Origin: an uncultured Sphingorhabdus sp.
GTDB lineage: Bacteria; Pseudomonadota; Alphaproteobacteria; Sphingomonadales; Sphingomonadaceae
Direction: 5' to 3'
Assembly: GCA_947492905.1 (NCBI GenBank)
Contig: CANLOL010000001.1
Location: 1,342,578 to 1,406,577 of the forward strand
DNA length: 64,000 nucleotides
The position numbers were made by a program, and so were the translations under genes. Below, one piece after another: positions 9,067 through 18,219 of the stretch (position 1 is the first letter of the stretch; each line of letters starts with the position of its first letter). The notes beneath the pieces are model-generated. The model did not search any database and had not been told where the DNA came from. It saw only the letters and a list, made by a program, of their open reading frames with translations.

Positions 9067-9417
9067 ATGGGTACAGTTTCGCATTTTCAAACCTATGTTC
9101 CGCACAACAAAAATGCTCAAGTTGGGTTTGAGAGGACAGAGCTCAATCAAATATTAGACCTATATGGCCGTATGGTTGCAGCGGGCAATTGGCGCGATTA
9201 TGCAATGGACTTTACTAAGGATGTCGCCTGCTTTCATGCTTATAGGCGCGCGGCAGAACGGGCCGAATATCGCATTGAGAAACGCCCATCATTGCGCAAT
9301 AAACAAGGGCAATGGTGCCTCTTTGGTGAGCAGGGGATGGTCTTGAAGCGCGGCCATGAGCTTGCCCCTGTACTCGCGCCTTTGGAACGCAAATTAATGA
9401 AATTAGTCAGCGAATAG
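9067..9417 (+). CDS. DUF2794 domain protein
   Basis: A 116-residue alphaproteobacterial protein of the DUF2794 family, recognised from FERTELNQILDLYGRMVAAG, WRDYAMDF and YRIEKRP. It begins at the base immediately after the cysE stop, so the two are probably co-transcribed. No function is known. It converges on the next membrane-protein gene. Confidence 0.85.
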   Translation: MGTVSHFQTYVPHNKNAQVGFERTELNQILDLYGRMVAAGNWRDYAMDFTKDVACFHAYRRAAERAEYRIEKRPSLRNKQGQWCLFGEQGMVLKRGHELAPVLAPLERKLMKLVSE

Positions 9418-9429
9418 GTCGAAATTTCA

Positions 9430-10434
9430 TTATGTAGCAGGGACATTGGCTTTAATGATGTCAGGCATATTGCTCACCAATTTTTTGCGCAGCGGAGTCC
9501 AAAAAGCAGACAGGCTCAGTAAAGCTGAACCAATAACAAATGCGGTGAGTGCCACATTTAATTCAATCGCCCCAAATTGGTTGAATAAAATGGCCAATGC
9601 TATCAACACATAAGCTAATGCCGATACTAACAAGGCGCGCCGATCAATCACAATAGCGATGATACCCATGAAAATATATGTACCAACGACGCTAACAGCT
9701 TGCAGTCCAGAAATTTCATCGCCGCCCGTTGCACCAATGAAATAAAATAGCGGATGTGCTATCATAGGAGCAGCTAAAAGATGCAACCAAAACGCGATGT
9801 CGCTGCGCCGTGTTTCGCGAGATTTGTCCGATATATCCCACCACATGGCAAAGGCGAAGATACAAAGACCCGCTATTAAGACTAGTGATAATGTAATATG
9901 ATAATTTATGTCATTACCAAATGGAATTAGGAATAACGAGATTATCGTTGCCGCAATTGTTGCTGCCAGCCCTGCTATAGTTATTGGTACTTGGAAGCGC
10001 TTCCAATGAAGGCCAGTACAAAGAGCAATTATAGCAAAGGCTAACGCACTATATGTAGCTCCGCCGTCATCACCTAAGATAACGATCGCAGAGGCAAATA
10101 TCCCACCAACAAAAGCAAGTAACAATATTATCGATGGAAGAGCCATACGGCGTTTTAGGGTGAAATATTCGGCTAAGCCCCATGCGGTGGCTGCGACAAA
10201 GAAGCCTGCAAGAGCCTCGTCAATCGCACCGCCAATGCCGCCAGCTGCAAATAGCATGATGATTGCTGCAATAGCGACGAAAATATCATTAAAGCCAGTG
10301 ACAAGACGGAAATGTTCTTCGTCTTGAATAGGAGCGTTTCGTAATTCCGATACATGCTTGTCTAATGCGGCTATAGTATCTGTTTCTATTACACCTGCAT
10401 CAATCGCCGATTGAATTTCGGATTGGCTATACAA
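9430..10434 (-). CDS. Polytopic membrane protein, DUF2157-like
   Basis: A 334-residue protein with a short soluble N-terminal helix (SEIQSAIDAGVIETDTIAAL) followed by about nine or ten hydrophobic segments. The N-terminal helix plus polytopic body resembles DUF2157 proteins, like the one at 30315. The only good start is a TTG at 10434, preceded by GGGGAGAG at proper spacing; no upstream in-frame ATG is available. No catalytic or transport motif is recognised. Function unknown. Confidence 0.65.
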   Translation of the reverse strand: MYSQSEIQSAIDAGVIETDTIAALDKHVSELRNAPIQDEEHFRLVTGFNDIFVAIAAIIMLFAAGGIGGAIDEALAGFFVAATAWGLAEYFTLKRRMALPSIILLLAFVGGIFASAIVILGDDGGATYSALAFAIIALCTGLHWKRFQVPITIAGLAATIAATIISLFLIPFGNDINYHITLSLVLIAGLCIFAFAMWWDISDKSRETRRSDIAFWLHLLAAPMIAHPLFYFIGATGGDEISGLQAVSVVGTYIFMGIIAIVIDRRALLVSALAYVLIALAILFNQFGAIELNVALTAFVIGSALLSLSAFWTPLRKKLVSNMPDIIKANVPAT

Positions 10435-10521
10435 ATAATCTCTCCCCTAAATATTAAGGAAGAGATTATGGAATAAATAACTATTGTCAATTTATTTGAA
10501 CAATATTGATAATGACTATAG

Positions 10522-11424
10522 TTATGAGATTTTTTGTAAGGCTTTCATAATAGCTGCACTTTGTTCGCTGCCCGATTGCGGAACAGTTTCACCCGTACGA
10601 TCAATAATTTGCTCATACACTTCGGCGAAACCCTCTACGGTGCGCTTATCTTCGGGGAGGGCAACGCCTGGGGTCATGGTGACATAGCTGGCTTGGTAAA
10701 CACCAGCGCCTGCACCGATAATCATATTGGTTGGGGCTTGATCGCTGACAAGATATAACGCAGCAGGAACTACATTTTTGGGAGTGAATTGTTTGAACAA
10801 TTCTTCGGGGAATAAATCTTCGGTCATGCGCGTACCTGCTACAGGAGCAAGCGAGTTAACATGGATGTTATATTTTGCGCCTTCGAGATAAAGCGTCTTT
10901 GTAAGGCCCGCGAGACCCAATTTCGCAGCGCCATAATTGGCTTGGCCAAAATTACCGTAGAGACCAGTGGATGACGCGGTCATCAATATACGGCCATAGG
11001 CTTGTTCGCGCATGGTTTCCCAAACGGCTTTGGAACAATTGGCCGAACCGATTAAATGCACTTGCACCACCAAATCAAAATCAGCAGGGGTCATTTTGGC
11101 AAAACTTTTATCGCGTAAGATGCCTGCATTATTGATTAGGATATGCACGCCGCCATAGGCTTCTTTGGTTTTGGCGACCATTTCTTGCATTTGCTCAAAT
11201 TCGGTAACGCTGCCGCCGTTGGCCATTGCTGTGCCGCCAGCAGATTGTATTTCTTCGACCACTTGGGCAGCCGCATCGGATGATCCCGTACCATCGCGTG
11301 CACCGCCAAGATCATTTACGACAACTTTGGCGCCTCTACGGCCCAATTCTAGAGCATATTCGCGGCCTAAACCGCCGCCAGCACCGGTTACAATCGCTAC
11401 TTTATCTTTATAATCAATACTCAT
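10522..11424 (-). CDS. Short-chain dehydrogenase/reductase, similar to the 3-hydroxyacyl-CoA dehydrogenase domain of multifunctional enzyme type 2
   Basis: A 300-residue classical SDR. The nucleotide-binding motif TGAGGGLG is near the N-terminus, followed by NNAG, the catalytic Ser of TASSTGLYG and the YxxxK motif in YGAAK. The Rossmann insertion with NDLGGARDGTGSS is characteristic of the dehydrogenase domain of peroxisomal multifunctional enzyme 2 (HSD17B4), so a 3-hydroxyacyl-CoA substrate is likely. The exact substrate is inference. It is a stand-alone gene, divergent from the porin gene. Confidence 0.85.
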   Translation of the reverse strand: MSIDYKDKVAIVTGAGGGLGREYALELGRRGAKVVVNDLGGARDGTGSSDAAAQVVEEIQSAGGTAMANGGSVTEFEQMQEMVAKTKEAYGGVHILINNAGILRDKSFAKMTPADFDLVVQVHLIGSANCSKAVWETMREQAYGRILMTASSTGLYGNFGQANYGAAKLGLAGLTKTLYLEGAKYNIHVNSLAPVAGTRMTEDLFPEELFKQFTPKNVVPAALYLVSDQAPTNMIIGAGAGVYQASYVTMTPGVALPEDKRTVEGFAEVYEQIIDRTGETVPQSGSEQSAAIMKALQKIS

Positions 11425-11568
11425 GTCAGAATCTCCTTAGCCGATAAATTTTATGCGTGTCTTCTGCCATGTTCTTTCCGTTTACGCAAGCGTAAAGCGC
11501 GGTAAGTTTTATGAGGAAATAAGGGGTTTTTGCGGCAAGGGAATGAAGATTAGAGCTGTAAATCTTGG

Positions 11569-11586
11569 CAGTTTATGCATTGTCAT
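11569..11586 (+). promoter_or_regulatory. Candidate Pho box upstream of the porin gene
   Basis: The 7-4-7 arrangement CAGTTTA-TGCA-TTGTCAT lies 82 bp upstream of the porin start. The second half-site matches CTGTCAT at 6 of 7 bases and the first at 3 of 7. A further CTGTAAA word occurs at 11556. PhoB control of an OprP-like porin next to the pst operon would make sense, but the match is imperfect. Confidence 0.4.
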
Positions 11587-11668
11587 AAAAACGAAATATA
11601 TGAGTAATTATTGAGTCACACAAATGGTCTTTAGAGAGCTGGATTTAGACAATAATGGGGAATCAATA

Positions 11669-13072
11669 ATGAGATTTACAGCAAAATTATTAGCAGCAAC
11701 TGCACTTGCGGGTGTTTCTATTCCAGCACATGCGCAAGATGCTGATGTGGATGCATTGAAAGCTGAGATTGCTGAATTAAAAGCTGCTTTAGAAATATTA
11801 AGTTCGAAAGTTGAAGCGCAATCACAACAAAATACACAAACACAAAATGATGTAGCGGCTGTTAAGACCACTGCGATACAAGCAAAAACCGCAGCCGATA
11901 CTGCGCAAGCGACCGCAGAAAAAACAGCAGAAGCTCCATTTGATATCAGCTGGAAAGGCGCACCTGAGATTAAAGGCGATGGTGGTTGGAGCTTTAAACC
12001 ACGTGGCCGTATTTTGTGGGATGTAGGTACAGTTGATGCCCCCAATGGTGTGAATGACCCAGGCTTAGGTTTCTCAAATGAATTTCGCCGCGTACGCCTT
12101 GGCGTCCAAGGTAAAATACCTGGCGGTTTCGGTTATAAATTAGAGGGCGATGCCGCAGGCGGCGGGTTTGAATTAACCGATGCTTATCTAGATTATAAAA
12201 AAGATGGTCTAACGATCACTGTGGGTCAGCATAATAATTTCCAAAGCTTAGAGGAATTATCAAGCAGTAATGATACAAGCTTTATTGAGCGTAGTGCCTT
12301 TACGGACGCCTTTAACTTTACGCGGCGCATAGGTCTCTCTGCGCAAGTGTCATCTGGTGATTTGATCGTTCAAGGTGGTTTCTTCACCGACAATGGTGGC
12401 GATTTGGATGATGATGAAAATAACAGCATCAGCCTTGATGGACGTGTCGTTTATGCCCCAAAATTAGGGGATGCACAATTGCACTTAGGCGCTTCTGCGC
12501 ACTGGCGTGACTTTGGCGAAGCCATCACTACAGCACGTTTTCGTCAGCGGCCTTTAGTGCATACAACTGATACACGCTTTATTGATACTGGCAATCTTGC
12601 CAATGCAGAAGAGCAATTCACTTATGGCTTAGAAGCTGCTGTTATATCAGGACGCTTTCACGCGGCCGCAGAGGCGCATTGGCTTGATCTTACGCGTTCT
12701 GGCGGATTTGAAGATGCGAACTTCTTTGGCGGTTCTGTAGAAGCCGGCATATTCTTAACCAATGACACGCGCGGCTATAGAGGCGGCGTTTTCAAAGGCG
12801 TTAAAGTTGCTAATCCTGTTGGCAAAGGCGGTTTAGGCGCATTCCAATTCAATGTGCGTTATGACCGTTTAGATTTGAATGATGGACCCGTAATCGGCGG
12901 AACTCAAGATGGCTATATGGCATCCTTGATTTGGACACCGGTTAATAATGTTCGTTTCTTGGTCAATTATGGTCTGCTAGATTATAATGATGTCATTCCT
13001 GCTCTTGCTAATGGCACAGAGACTGATTTTTCAGTGAATGTTGTTGGGGCACGGGCACAAATAAGCTTCTAA
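11669..13072 (+). CDS. Phosphate-selective porin OprP/OprO family
   Basis: A 467-residue outer-membrane porin. Residues 1-22 are a signal peptide ending AHAQ, followed by a periplasmic coiled coil of about 60 residues (DVDALKAEIAELKAALEIL...) as in OprP trimers. The beta-barrel follows and ends in QISF, the aromatic C-terminus expected for Bam recognition. The ATG at 11669 is preferred because the longer frame would bury the signal peptide. Its position facing the pho/pst genes suggests outer-membrane phosphate or polyphosphate uptake. The anion selectivity itself cannot be read from the sequence. Confidence 0.87.
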   Translation: MRFTAKLLAATALAGVSIPAHAQDADVDALKAEIAELKAALEILSSKVEAQSQQNTQTQNDVAAVKTTAIQAKTAADTAQATAEKTAEAPFDISWKGAPEIKGDGGWSFKPRGRILWDVGTVDAPNGVNDPGLGFSNEFRRVRLGVQGKIPGGFGYKLEGDAAGGGFELTDAYLDYKKDGLTITVGQHNNFQSLEELSSSNDTSFIERSAFTDAFNFTRRIGLSAQVSSGDLIVQGGFFTDNGGDLDDDENNSISLDGRVVYAPKLGDAQLHLGASAHWRDFGEAITTARFRQRPLVHTTDTRFIDTGNLANAEEQFTYGLEAAVISGRFHAAAEAHWLDLTRSGGFEDANFFGGSVEAGIFLTNDTRGYRGGVFKGVKVANPVGKGGLGAFQFNVRYDRLDLNDGPVIGGTQDGYMASLIWTPVNNVRFLVNYGLLDYNDVIPALANGTETDFSVNVVGARAQISF

Positions 13073-13094
13073 AACTGTACAATTAGAAAAATAG

Positions 13095-13124
13095 AAAAGG
13101 GGCTGATATTTTCAGTCCCTTTTT
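13095..13124 (+). terminator. Rho-independent terminator after the porin gene
   Basis: An 8-bp stem GGGGCTGA/TCAGTCCC with a 5-base loop is followed by TTTTT and preceded by AAAA. It lies between the convergent porin and phoB genes and could serve both strands. Confidence 0.8.
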
Positions 13125-13157
13125 GTGTGCACTTAAATTTTGGAAATGAAAAACGAA

Positions 13158-13853
13158 TTAAACAGCGTTTTGATCGAGCGAATATCCTGCGCTGCGCACT
13201 GTGCGGATAATATCAGCGCCGCCATTGATATTCAGGGCTTTGCGCAAGCGCCGAATATGGACATCAACAGTGCGAATTTCGATGTCGCTGTCATATCCCC
13301 AAACAGTGTCTAATAATCTCTCGCGCGAGAAAACTTGGCTGGGATATTCCAAGAAATGTTTGAGCAATTTATATTCGGTCGGGCCAAGAGCAATAGCCTG
13401 TCCCGCGCGTTTTACTTTATGGGCGGTAATATCCATTTCAATATCAGAAAATGTCAAATTCTCACCCGCTAGGGCAGGGCGCGCACGCCGTAATACAGCA
13501 TGGACGCGGGCCAATAGCTCACGAGGGCTAAAAGGTTTGGTTAGATAATCATCGGCGCCAATTTCCAGACCGCGAATTTTGTCATCTTCTTCGCTGCGCG
13601 CGGAAAGCATGATGATCGGTATATGTTTGGTTTCATCGCTGCGGCGCAATTGGCGGCATACCTCTATGCCAGAGAGATTCTCAATCATCCAATCAAGAAT
13701 GATGATGTCGGGTAATGTTTCTTTTGCCAATAATATGGCTTCTTCACCATCGCTGGTATTGATAACATGATATTCTTCGCGTTCAAAATTATAGCGAATG
13801 AGTTCGACAAGAGGATTGTCATCTTCAACTAATAATAATTTTGTTTTCACCAT
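13158..13853 (-). CDS. phoB: Phosphate regulon response regulator PhoB
   Basis: A 231-residue OmpR/PhoB-type regulator. The receiver domain shows the acidic pocket (VEDD at 9-12), phospho-acceptor Asp54 (ILDW) and the conserved Lys in YLTKPF. The C-terminal winged helix has RERLLDTVWGYDSDIEIRTVDVHI with its recognition-helix region. It binds Pho boxes when phosphorylated by PhoR. The ATG at 13853, 7 bp after phoU, is preferred over a GTG at 13883 that would overlap phoU. It is the last gene of the phoR-pst-phoU-phoB block. Confidence 0.95.
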   Translation of the reverse strand: MVKTKLLLVEDDNPLVELIRYNFEREEYHVINTSDGEEAILLAKETLPDIIILDWMIENLSGIEVCRQLRRSDETKHIPIIMLSARSEEDDKIRGLEIGADDYLTKPFSPRELLARVHAVLRRARPALAGENLTFSDIEMDITAHKVKRAGQAIALGPTEYKLLKHFLEYPSQVFSRERLLDTVWGYDSDIEIRTVDVHIRRLRKALNINGGADIIRTVRSAGYSLDQNAV

Positions 13854-13860
13854 GATATTT

Positions 13861-14535
13861 TCAGTCGTCAGGTAGGTTTTCACCCGTTTCAGTAAAATAG
13901 ATCATGCCAGCGCATGTGGTACTGTGATCGCCAATACGTTCTAGATTTTTGGATATGAATAAAAGATGCGCAACCTCTTGCGCGGCTTCGGGATGCTTGG
14001 CGATAAAGCCAACAAAATCTACAAATAATTCTTTATAAAGCTGATCCACATCATCATCACGGCGTGTCACCGCAATGGCCAGATCAATATCGCGCTTAGC
14101 ATAGGATTCCATCGCGGTACGCACCATTTCACCCGCTATCTCACCCATGCGTTGCAGCGCATTATTATCGGATAGAAAATCCTCGGTTTTTAGATGACCC
14201 ACGCGTTTGGCGATATTTTTGGAATAATCTCCAATACGTTCGATAACTGCAGAGATTTTAATCGCGGCGATAAGTTCGCGCAAATCATCGGCCATAGGCG
14301 CACGCAGCGCAATGGTTTGTACAATGATGCGTTCGACCTCTTTTTCTAATCTATCGATAATCTTATCATCATTACGAATTTTTTTCGCCAGCTCCATATC
14401 ATTGGTCAGCAAAGCTTTCATCGCACCTTCGACGGCGCTCTCAGCGCGTGAACCCATCTCAGATATTAAAGATCTGATTTTGTCCATTTCTTCGTCAAAT
14501 GCACTTAATGTATGTTTATTTCCGCTGTTCATCAT
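13861..14535 (-). CDS. phoU: Phosphate signaling protein PhoU
   Basis: A 224-residue all-helical protein with two PhoU repeats, seen from FDEEMDKIRSLISEMG and the paired metal-binding-type segments ISAVIERIGDYSKNIA and FISKNLERIGDHSTTCA. PhoU links the Pst transporter to PhoR and dampens Pho signalling when phosphate is sufficient. It lies between pstB and phoB with short gaps. The start has an AGGA site; a second ATG directly follows. Confidence 0.95.
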   Translation of the reverse strand: MMNSGNKHTLSAFDEEMDKIRSLISEMGSRAESAVEGAMKALLTNDMELAKKIRNDDKIIDRLEKEVERIIVQTIALRAPMADDLRELIAAIKISAVIERIGDYSKNIAKRVGHLKTEDFLSDNNALQRMGEIAGEMVRTAMESYAKRDIDLAIAVTRRDDDVDQLYKELFVDFVGFIAKHPEAAQEVAHLLFISKNLERIGDHSTTCAGMIYFTETGENLPDD

Positions 14536-14567
14536 TTTGATTTCCTAGCTATTTTATGACGATATTA

Positions 14568-15371
14568 TTACCCGTAGCGGCCTGTAATATAGTCCTGAGT
14601 TCTTGTTTTCTGGGGGTTTGTGAAAATATCAGAGGTTACCCCAAATTCCACAAGGTTGCCCAAGTGAAAGAATGCCGTTCTTTGTGATACACGCGCTGCT
14701 TGCTGCATATTGTGCGTCACAATGATAATAGCATATTTTCCGCGCAATTCGTGAATTAATTCTTCAATCTTGGCTGTTGCTATCGGATCGAGCGCAGAAC
14801 AAGGCTCATCCATCAAGATAACTTCGGGATCAACGGCAATAGCGCGGGCGATGCATAATCTTTGCTGTTGTCCGCCCGATAGCGCAGTACCGCTATCGCT
14901 TAAGCGATCTTTGACTTCATTCCATAAACCAGCACGCTGTAATGAGCGTTCAACAATCATGTCTAGTTCCGCTTTATTAGCGGCTAGCCCGTGAATATTG
15001 GGGCCATAGGCAATATTATCATAGATAGATTTTGGAAATGGATTGGGCTTTTGAAACACCATTCCTACGCGCGCGCGCAGCTGTACTACGTCCATAGAGG
15101 CATCATATATATCTTTGCCGTCTAATTTAATCTCACCCTCTACACGGGCCGATGGGATAGTATCATTCATGCGATTGATAGTGCGTAGGAAGGTTGATTT
15201 ACCGCAGCCAGAAGGACCAATAAAAGCGGTTACATTTTCCATGTCCACGTCAATAGATACATCGTCAATGGCTTGTTTATCATCATAGAAAACATTGACA
15301 TTACGCGCCGTGATTTTGTGCGTTCCTGTTCCATTGTCTGATACATCAGATTGGGAATTTTGTTCAGCCAC
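14568..15371 (-). CDS. pstB: Phosphate ABC transporter ATP-binding protein
   Basis: A 267-residue ABC ATPase that powers phosphate import. Walker A is GPSGCGKST, the signature is [14 protein letters not shown], Walker B is VILMDEP and the switch His is in IIVTHNM. The substitution of C for V in the signature tail is ordinary. The start is a GTG at 15371 with AAAGGA upstream. It sits directly after pstA in the operon. Confidence 0.96.
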   Translation of the reverse strand: MAEQNSQSDVSDNGTGTHKITARNVNVFYDDKQAIDDVSIDVDMENVTAFIGPSGCGKSTFLRTINRMNDTIPSARVEGEIKLDGKDIYDASMDVVQLRARVGMVFQKPNPFPKSIYDNIAYGPNIHGLAANKAELDMIVERSLQRAGLWNEVKDRLSDSGTALSGGQQQRLCIARAIAVDPEVILMDEPCSALDPIATAKIEELIHELRGKYAIIIVTHNMQQAARVSQRTAFFHLGNLVEFGVTSDIFTNPQKTRTQDYITGRYG

Positions 15372-15422
15372 TGTGTCTTCCTTTAGTTACAGAATATATA
15401 ATTACATTATTAGGCACTATTG

Positions 15423-16697
15423 TTACCAGCGCGTTTCAAAACGGTTACGCAAATAAATAGCAACAGCATTCATGGTCATTAAGAATAAAAGCAATACTAT
15501 AATTGCTGCGCTCGTTTTTTCAACAAAGGCACGGTTGACCTCGTCCGACCATAGATAAATTTGCACTGGCAATACCGTCGATGGTTCAGAAAAACCGCTC
15601 GGTGCTGCTGGAACAAAGGCGCGCATACCGATAAGAAGTAGCGGCGCTGTTTCACCCAAAGCACGGGCCATACCGATAATCGTGCCTGTTAAAATACCTG
15701 GCAATGCCAGAGGCAGTACATGGTGGAATACCACTTGTACGGGCGATGCGCCAACGCCCAAGGCCGCCTCACGTATAGAGGGTGGTACGGCCTTAACGGC
15801 ATTGCGTCCAGCAATTACAATCACGGGCATAGTCATAAGGGCTAAGGTTAATCCGCCAACCAATGCTGATGATCGCGGCATGTTAAACCAGCTTAGAAAG
15901 ACCACCAATCCTAATAAACCAAATATGATGGATGGCACAGCCGCTAGATTGTTAATCGATACTTCGATTAAATCAGTCCAACGATTTTTTGGTGCATATT
16001 CTTCTAAATATAGAGCCGACAGCACACCAACAGGAAAAGCAAGCAGGATGGTGATAAACATGGTCATCAATGATCCTTTGAACGCAGCCCAAATGCCTGC
16101 TTCGGCAGCATCTGATGCGTCAGCCCCTGTTAAAAATGAGAGATTAAATTCTGTGCTAAGCACGTCTTTTTCTTCTAATGCTTTTACAGCAATTTCAGCC
16201 TCTTTTACACCATCGCCTTTATAGGCTGTATCAATGGCCGCATCAGTCGGGAGGTTAAATATAGTTTTTTGCTCTATTAATGATGGGTCATTTATAAGCT
16301 TTTTGGTAATACGGCGCTCAATACCGCTAGAAAATAGATTTTGGTTCATATCTGTGGATAGCGAACCATATTGTTCTTGCGCGGCGGTGCTGATAATGCC
16401 TGGCAGGTCGAGTGATCTTATCGCCGCTTCAGCACCATCGCCAGAGATTGATTGCGCACTTGCATTGCCAGTGAGGGCAGGAAAATCTATTTCTAATTTT
16501 GCGTTGGTTTGCAGAAATCCAGAAAAGCCATTGCCGAGCATAGTGACGAGCAAGAATATCAAGAAGATAGTGGATAATGTTACCGCAGTAAGACCCATGA
16601 ACTTGAATCTTTTTTCCGCAGCATAGCGCTTTGCAATGCGCTTTTGCATTACTGGGCTGCTCCAATCTGTGGGGGTAGGGTCGATACTGTTATTCAT
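15423..16697 (-). CDS. pstA: Phosphate ABC transporter permease PstA
   Basis: A 424-residue permease, longer than the roughly 300 residues of E. coli PstA because of a periplasmic insert of about 150 residues between the first and second membrane segments (DUF3333-type). The BPD_transp core has AALGVGASPVQVVFHHVLPLA, the EAA loop that contacts PstB. It pairs with PstC. Its ATG overlaps the end of pstC by 8 bases, consistent with coupled translation. Confidence 0.94.
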   Translation of the reverse strand: MNNSIDPTPTDWSSPVMQKRIAKRYAAEKRFKFMGLTAVTLSTIFLIFLLVTMLGNGFSGFLQTNAKLEIDFPALTGNASAQSISGDGAEAAIRSLDLPGIISTAAQEQYGSLSTDMNQNLFSSGIERRITKKLINDPSLIEQKTIFNLPTDAAIDTAYKGDGVKEAEIAVKALEEKDVLSTEFNLSFLTGADASDAAEAGIWAAFKGSLMTMFITILLAFPVGVLSALYLEEYAPKNRWTDLIEVSINNLAAVPSIIFGLLGLVVFLSWFNMPRSSALVGGLTLALMTMPVIVIAGRNAVKAVPPSIREAALGVGASPVQVVFHHVLPLALPGILTGTIIGMARALGETAPLLLIGMRAFVPAAPSGFSEPSTVLPVQIYLWSDEVNRAFVEKTSAAIIVLLLFLMTMNAVAIYLRNRFETRW

Positions 16698-18066
16698 AAG
16701 CTTCCCTGTATTTTTTAACGATACGCAAGGCTACGAGGTTGAGCAATAATGTGACTACGAATAAAACCAGACCCAGAGCAAAAGCCGCTAATGTGTGCGG
16801 GCTACCGAAATCTTGGTCTCCCGTTAATAGGGCCACAATCTGCACCGTGACGGTTGTAATACTAGCAAATGGATTGGCTGTTAAATTGGCAGCATAGCCC
16901 GCCGCCATCACCACAATCATTGTTTCGCCAATGGCGCGGCTTACGGCCAATAAAATACCACCCACAACACCGGGCAAAGCAGCGGGTAATAATACGCGTT
17001 TTATGGTTTCGCTTTTTGTGGCGCCCATCGCCAAGGAACCATCGCGCATCGCGCCGGGAACTGCGGCGATACTATCATCGGCCATAGATGCAACCAAAGG
17101 AATAATCATAATTCCCATGACCACACCTGCGGCCATCGCATTGTCGGATGCGGCATTGCTAAATCCAATCATGACAGCAAAATCGCGCACTGCCGGTGCA
17201 ACGGTAAGCGCTGCAAAATAACCATATACCACAGTGGGAACACCCGCTAATATTTCCAAAACCGGCTTCATGATAGAGCGGAAACGCGGGGTGGAATATT
17301 GGGTGAGGAAAATTGCGCTCATCAATCCAAAAGGAATGGCGACAATCATAGCAATAATCGCACCGATAAATATTGTACCCCAAAATAGAGGGATAGCGCC
17401 ATATCCATTATCTTCGCCTGCCACAATATTATCGCGCGGGTTCCAATTTGTGCCGAATAGAAATTCAAACGGGGATACAAGCGTCACAAAACGATAGGCT
17501 TCGAATACTAAGGATGCGACAATTCCAACCGTGGTCAGAACAGCGATTAAAGATGCCAGCAATAATGCGAACATTACAACTTTTTCGACTTTTGACCGCG
17601 CTCTAAAATCAGGTTTCAGGCGCGTATAGGCATAGGCGCTACCCGCAAAAATAAGCAATAATGTCGCTGCAAATGCGATGCTATTATAATAGCTTTGCGC
17701 CGCTTTATAGAGCGGGACTAATTTTTCAGAGCCTTCTTGGAATAAAACTTGCGAGCTGCCATTGGCCACGGCGCGTGCTTCGGATAATATAGTAGAGCGC
17801 GTAAATGGGTCTGCGGTAACACTGGCTGCGTCTGGATTGGATAGAACCATATTGGTCACTAGAGCCGGTGATATATTTATCCAAATGATTAGAAACAGGA
17901 TCGCAGGTATAATCGCCCATAAAGAAGCAAACCAGCCATGATAATTGGGCAAGCTGTTTATGATGGGGGTTTCGCTGCTGATGAAAGAGGCGGCACGTGC
18001 CCTGCCGACGAACCATGCAATTAATCCAAATGCAAAAACTAAAAACAATAGCTCGTTTGTAGTCAT
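16690..18066 (-). CDS. pstC: Phosphate ABC transporter permease PstC
   Basis: A 458-residue permease partner of PstA, also longer than the E. coli form because of an extra N-terminal membrane segment and a periplasmic region. The EAA-loop region SLAMGATKSETIKRVLLPAALPG is present. It follows pstS after 153 bp containing hairpins. The ATG at 18066 has a GGAG site about 10 bases upstream. Confidence 0.94.
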   Translation of the reverse strand: MTTNELLFLVFAFGLIAWFVGRARAASFISSETPIINSLPNYHGWFASLWAIIPAILFLIIWINISPALVTNMVLSNPDAASVTADPFTRSTILSEARAVANGSSQVLFQEGSEKLVPLYKAAQSYYNSIAFAATLLLIFAGSAYAYTRLKPDFRARSKVEKVVMFALLLASLIAVLTTVGIVASLVFEAYRFVTLVSPFEFLFGTNWNPRDNIVAGEDNGYGAIPLFWGTIFIGAIIAMIVAIPFGLMSAIFLTQYSTPRFRSIMKPVLEILAGVPTVVYGYFAALTVAPAVRDFAVMIGFSNAASDNAMAAGVVMGIMIIPLVASMADDSIAAVPGAMRDGSLAMGATKSETIKRVLLPAALPGVVGGILLAVSRAIGETMIVVMAAGYAANLTANPFASITTVTVQIVALLTGDQDFGSPHTLAAFALGLVLFVVTLLLNLVALRIVKKYREAYE

Positions 18067-18135
18067 GTTGCGTCAGCTCCAAATTACTTCATTAATTTTC
18101 ATGATGATTTTGACAATATCATCAATCGAAATAGC

Positions 18136-18193
18136 GCATATTGTGATTCTTTAGGATTCGCAATATGCAAAGGGCATAGCCGAAACTATGCCC
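18136..18193 (-). terminator. Tandem hairpins between pstS and pstC, probable partial terminator or mRNA-stabilising element
   Basis: Two inverted repeats lie in the pstS-pstC gap. On the minus strand, GGGCATAG/CTATGCCC (8 bp, 6-base loop, 18172-18193) is followed by a short T stretch. Then GCATATTG/CAATATGC (8 bp, 18136-18168) follows. Such elements often let the binding protein be made in excess over the permeases. The T-run is short, so read-through is expected. Confidence 0.6.
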
Positions 18194-18219
18194 CTATCAA
18201 GTAAGAAATTAATTCAATT

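Noticed and set aside
8725-9150. Minus-strand frame of 141 residues inside cysE
   Set aside because: Shadow of the well-supported cysE and DUF2794 genes.
15682-16224. Plus-strand frame of 180 residues inside pstA
   Set aside because: Antisense shadow of a conserved permease gene.
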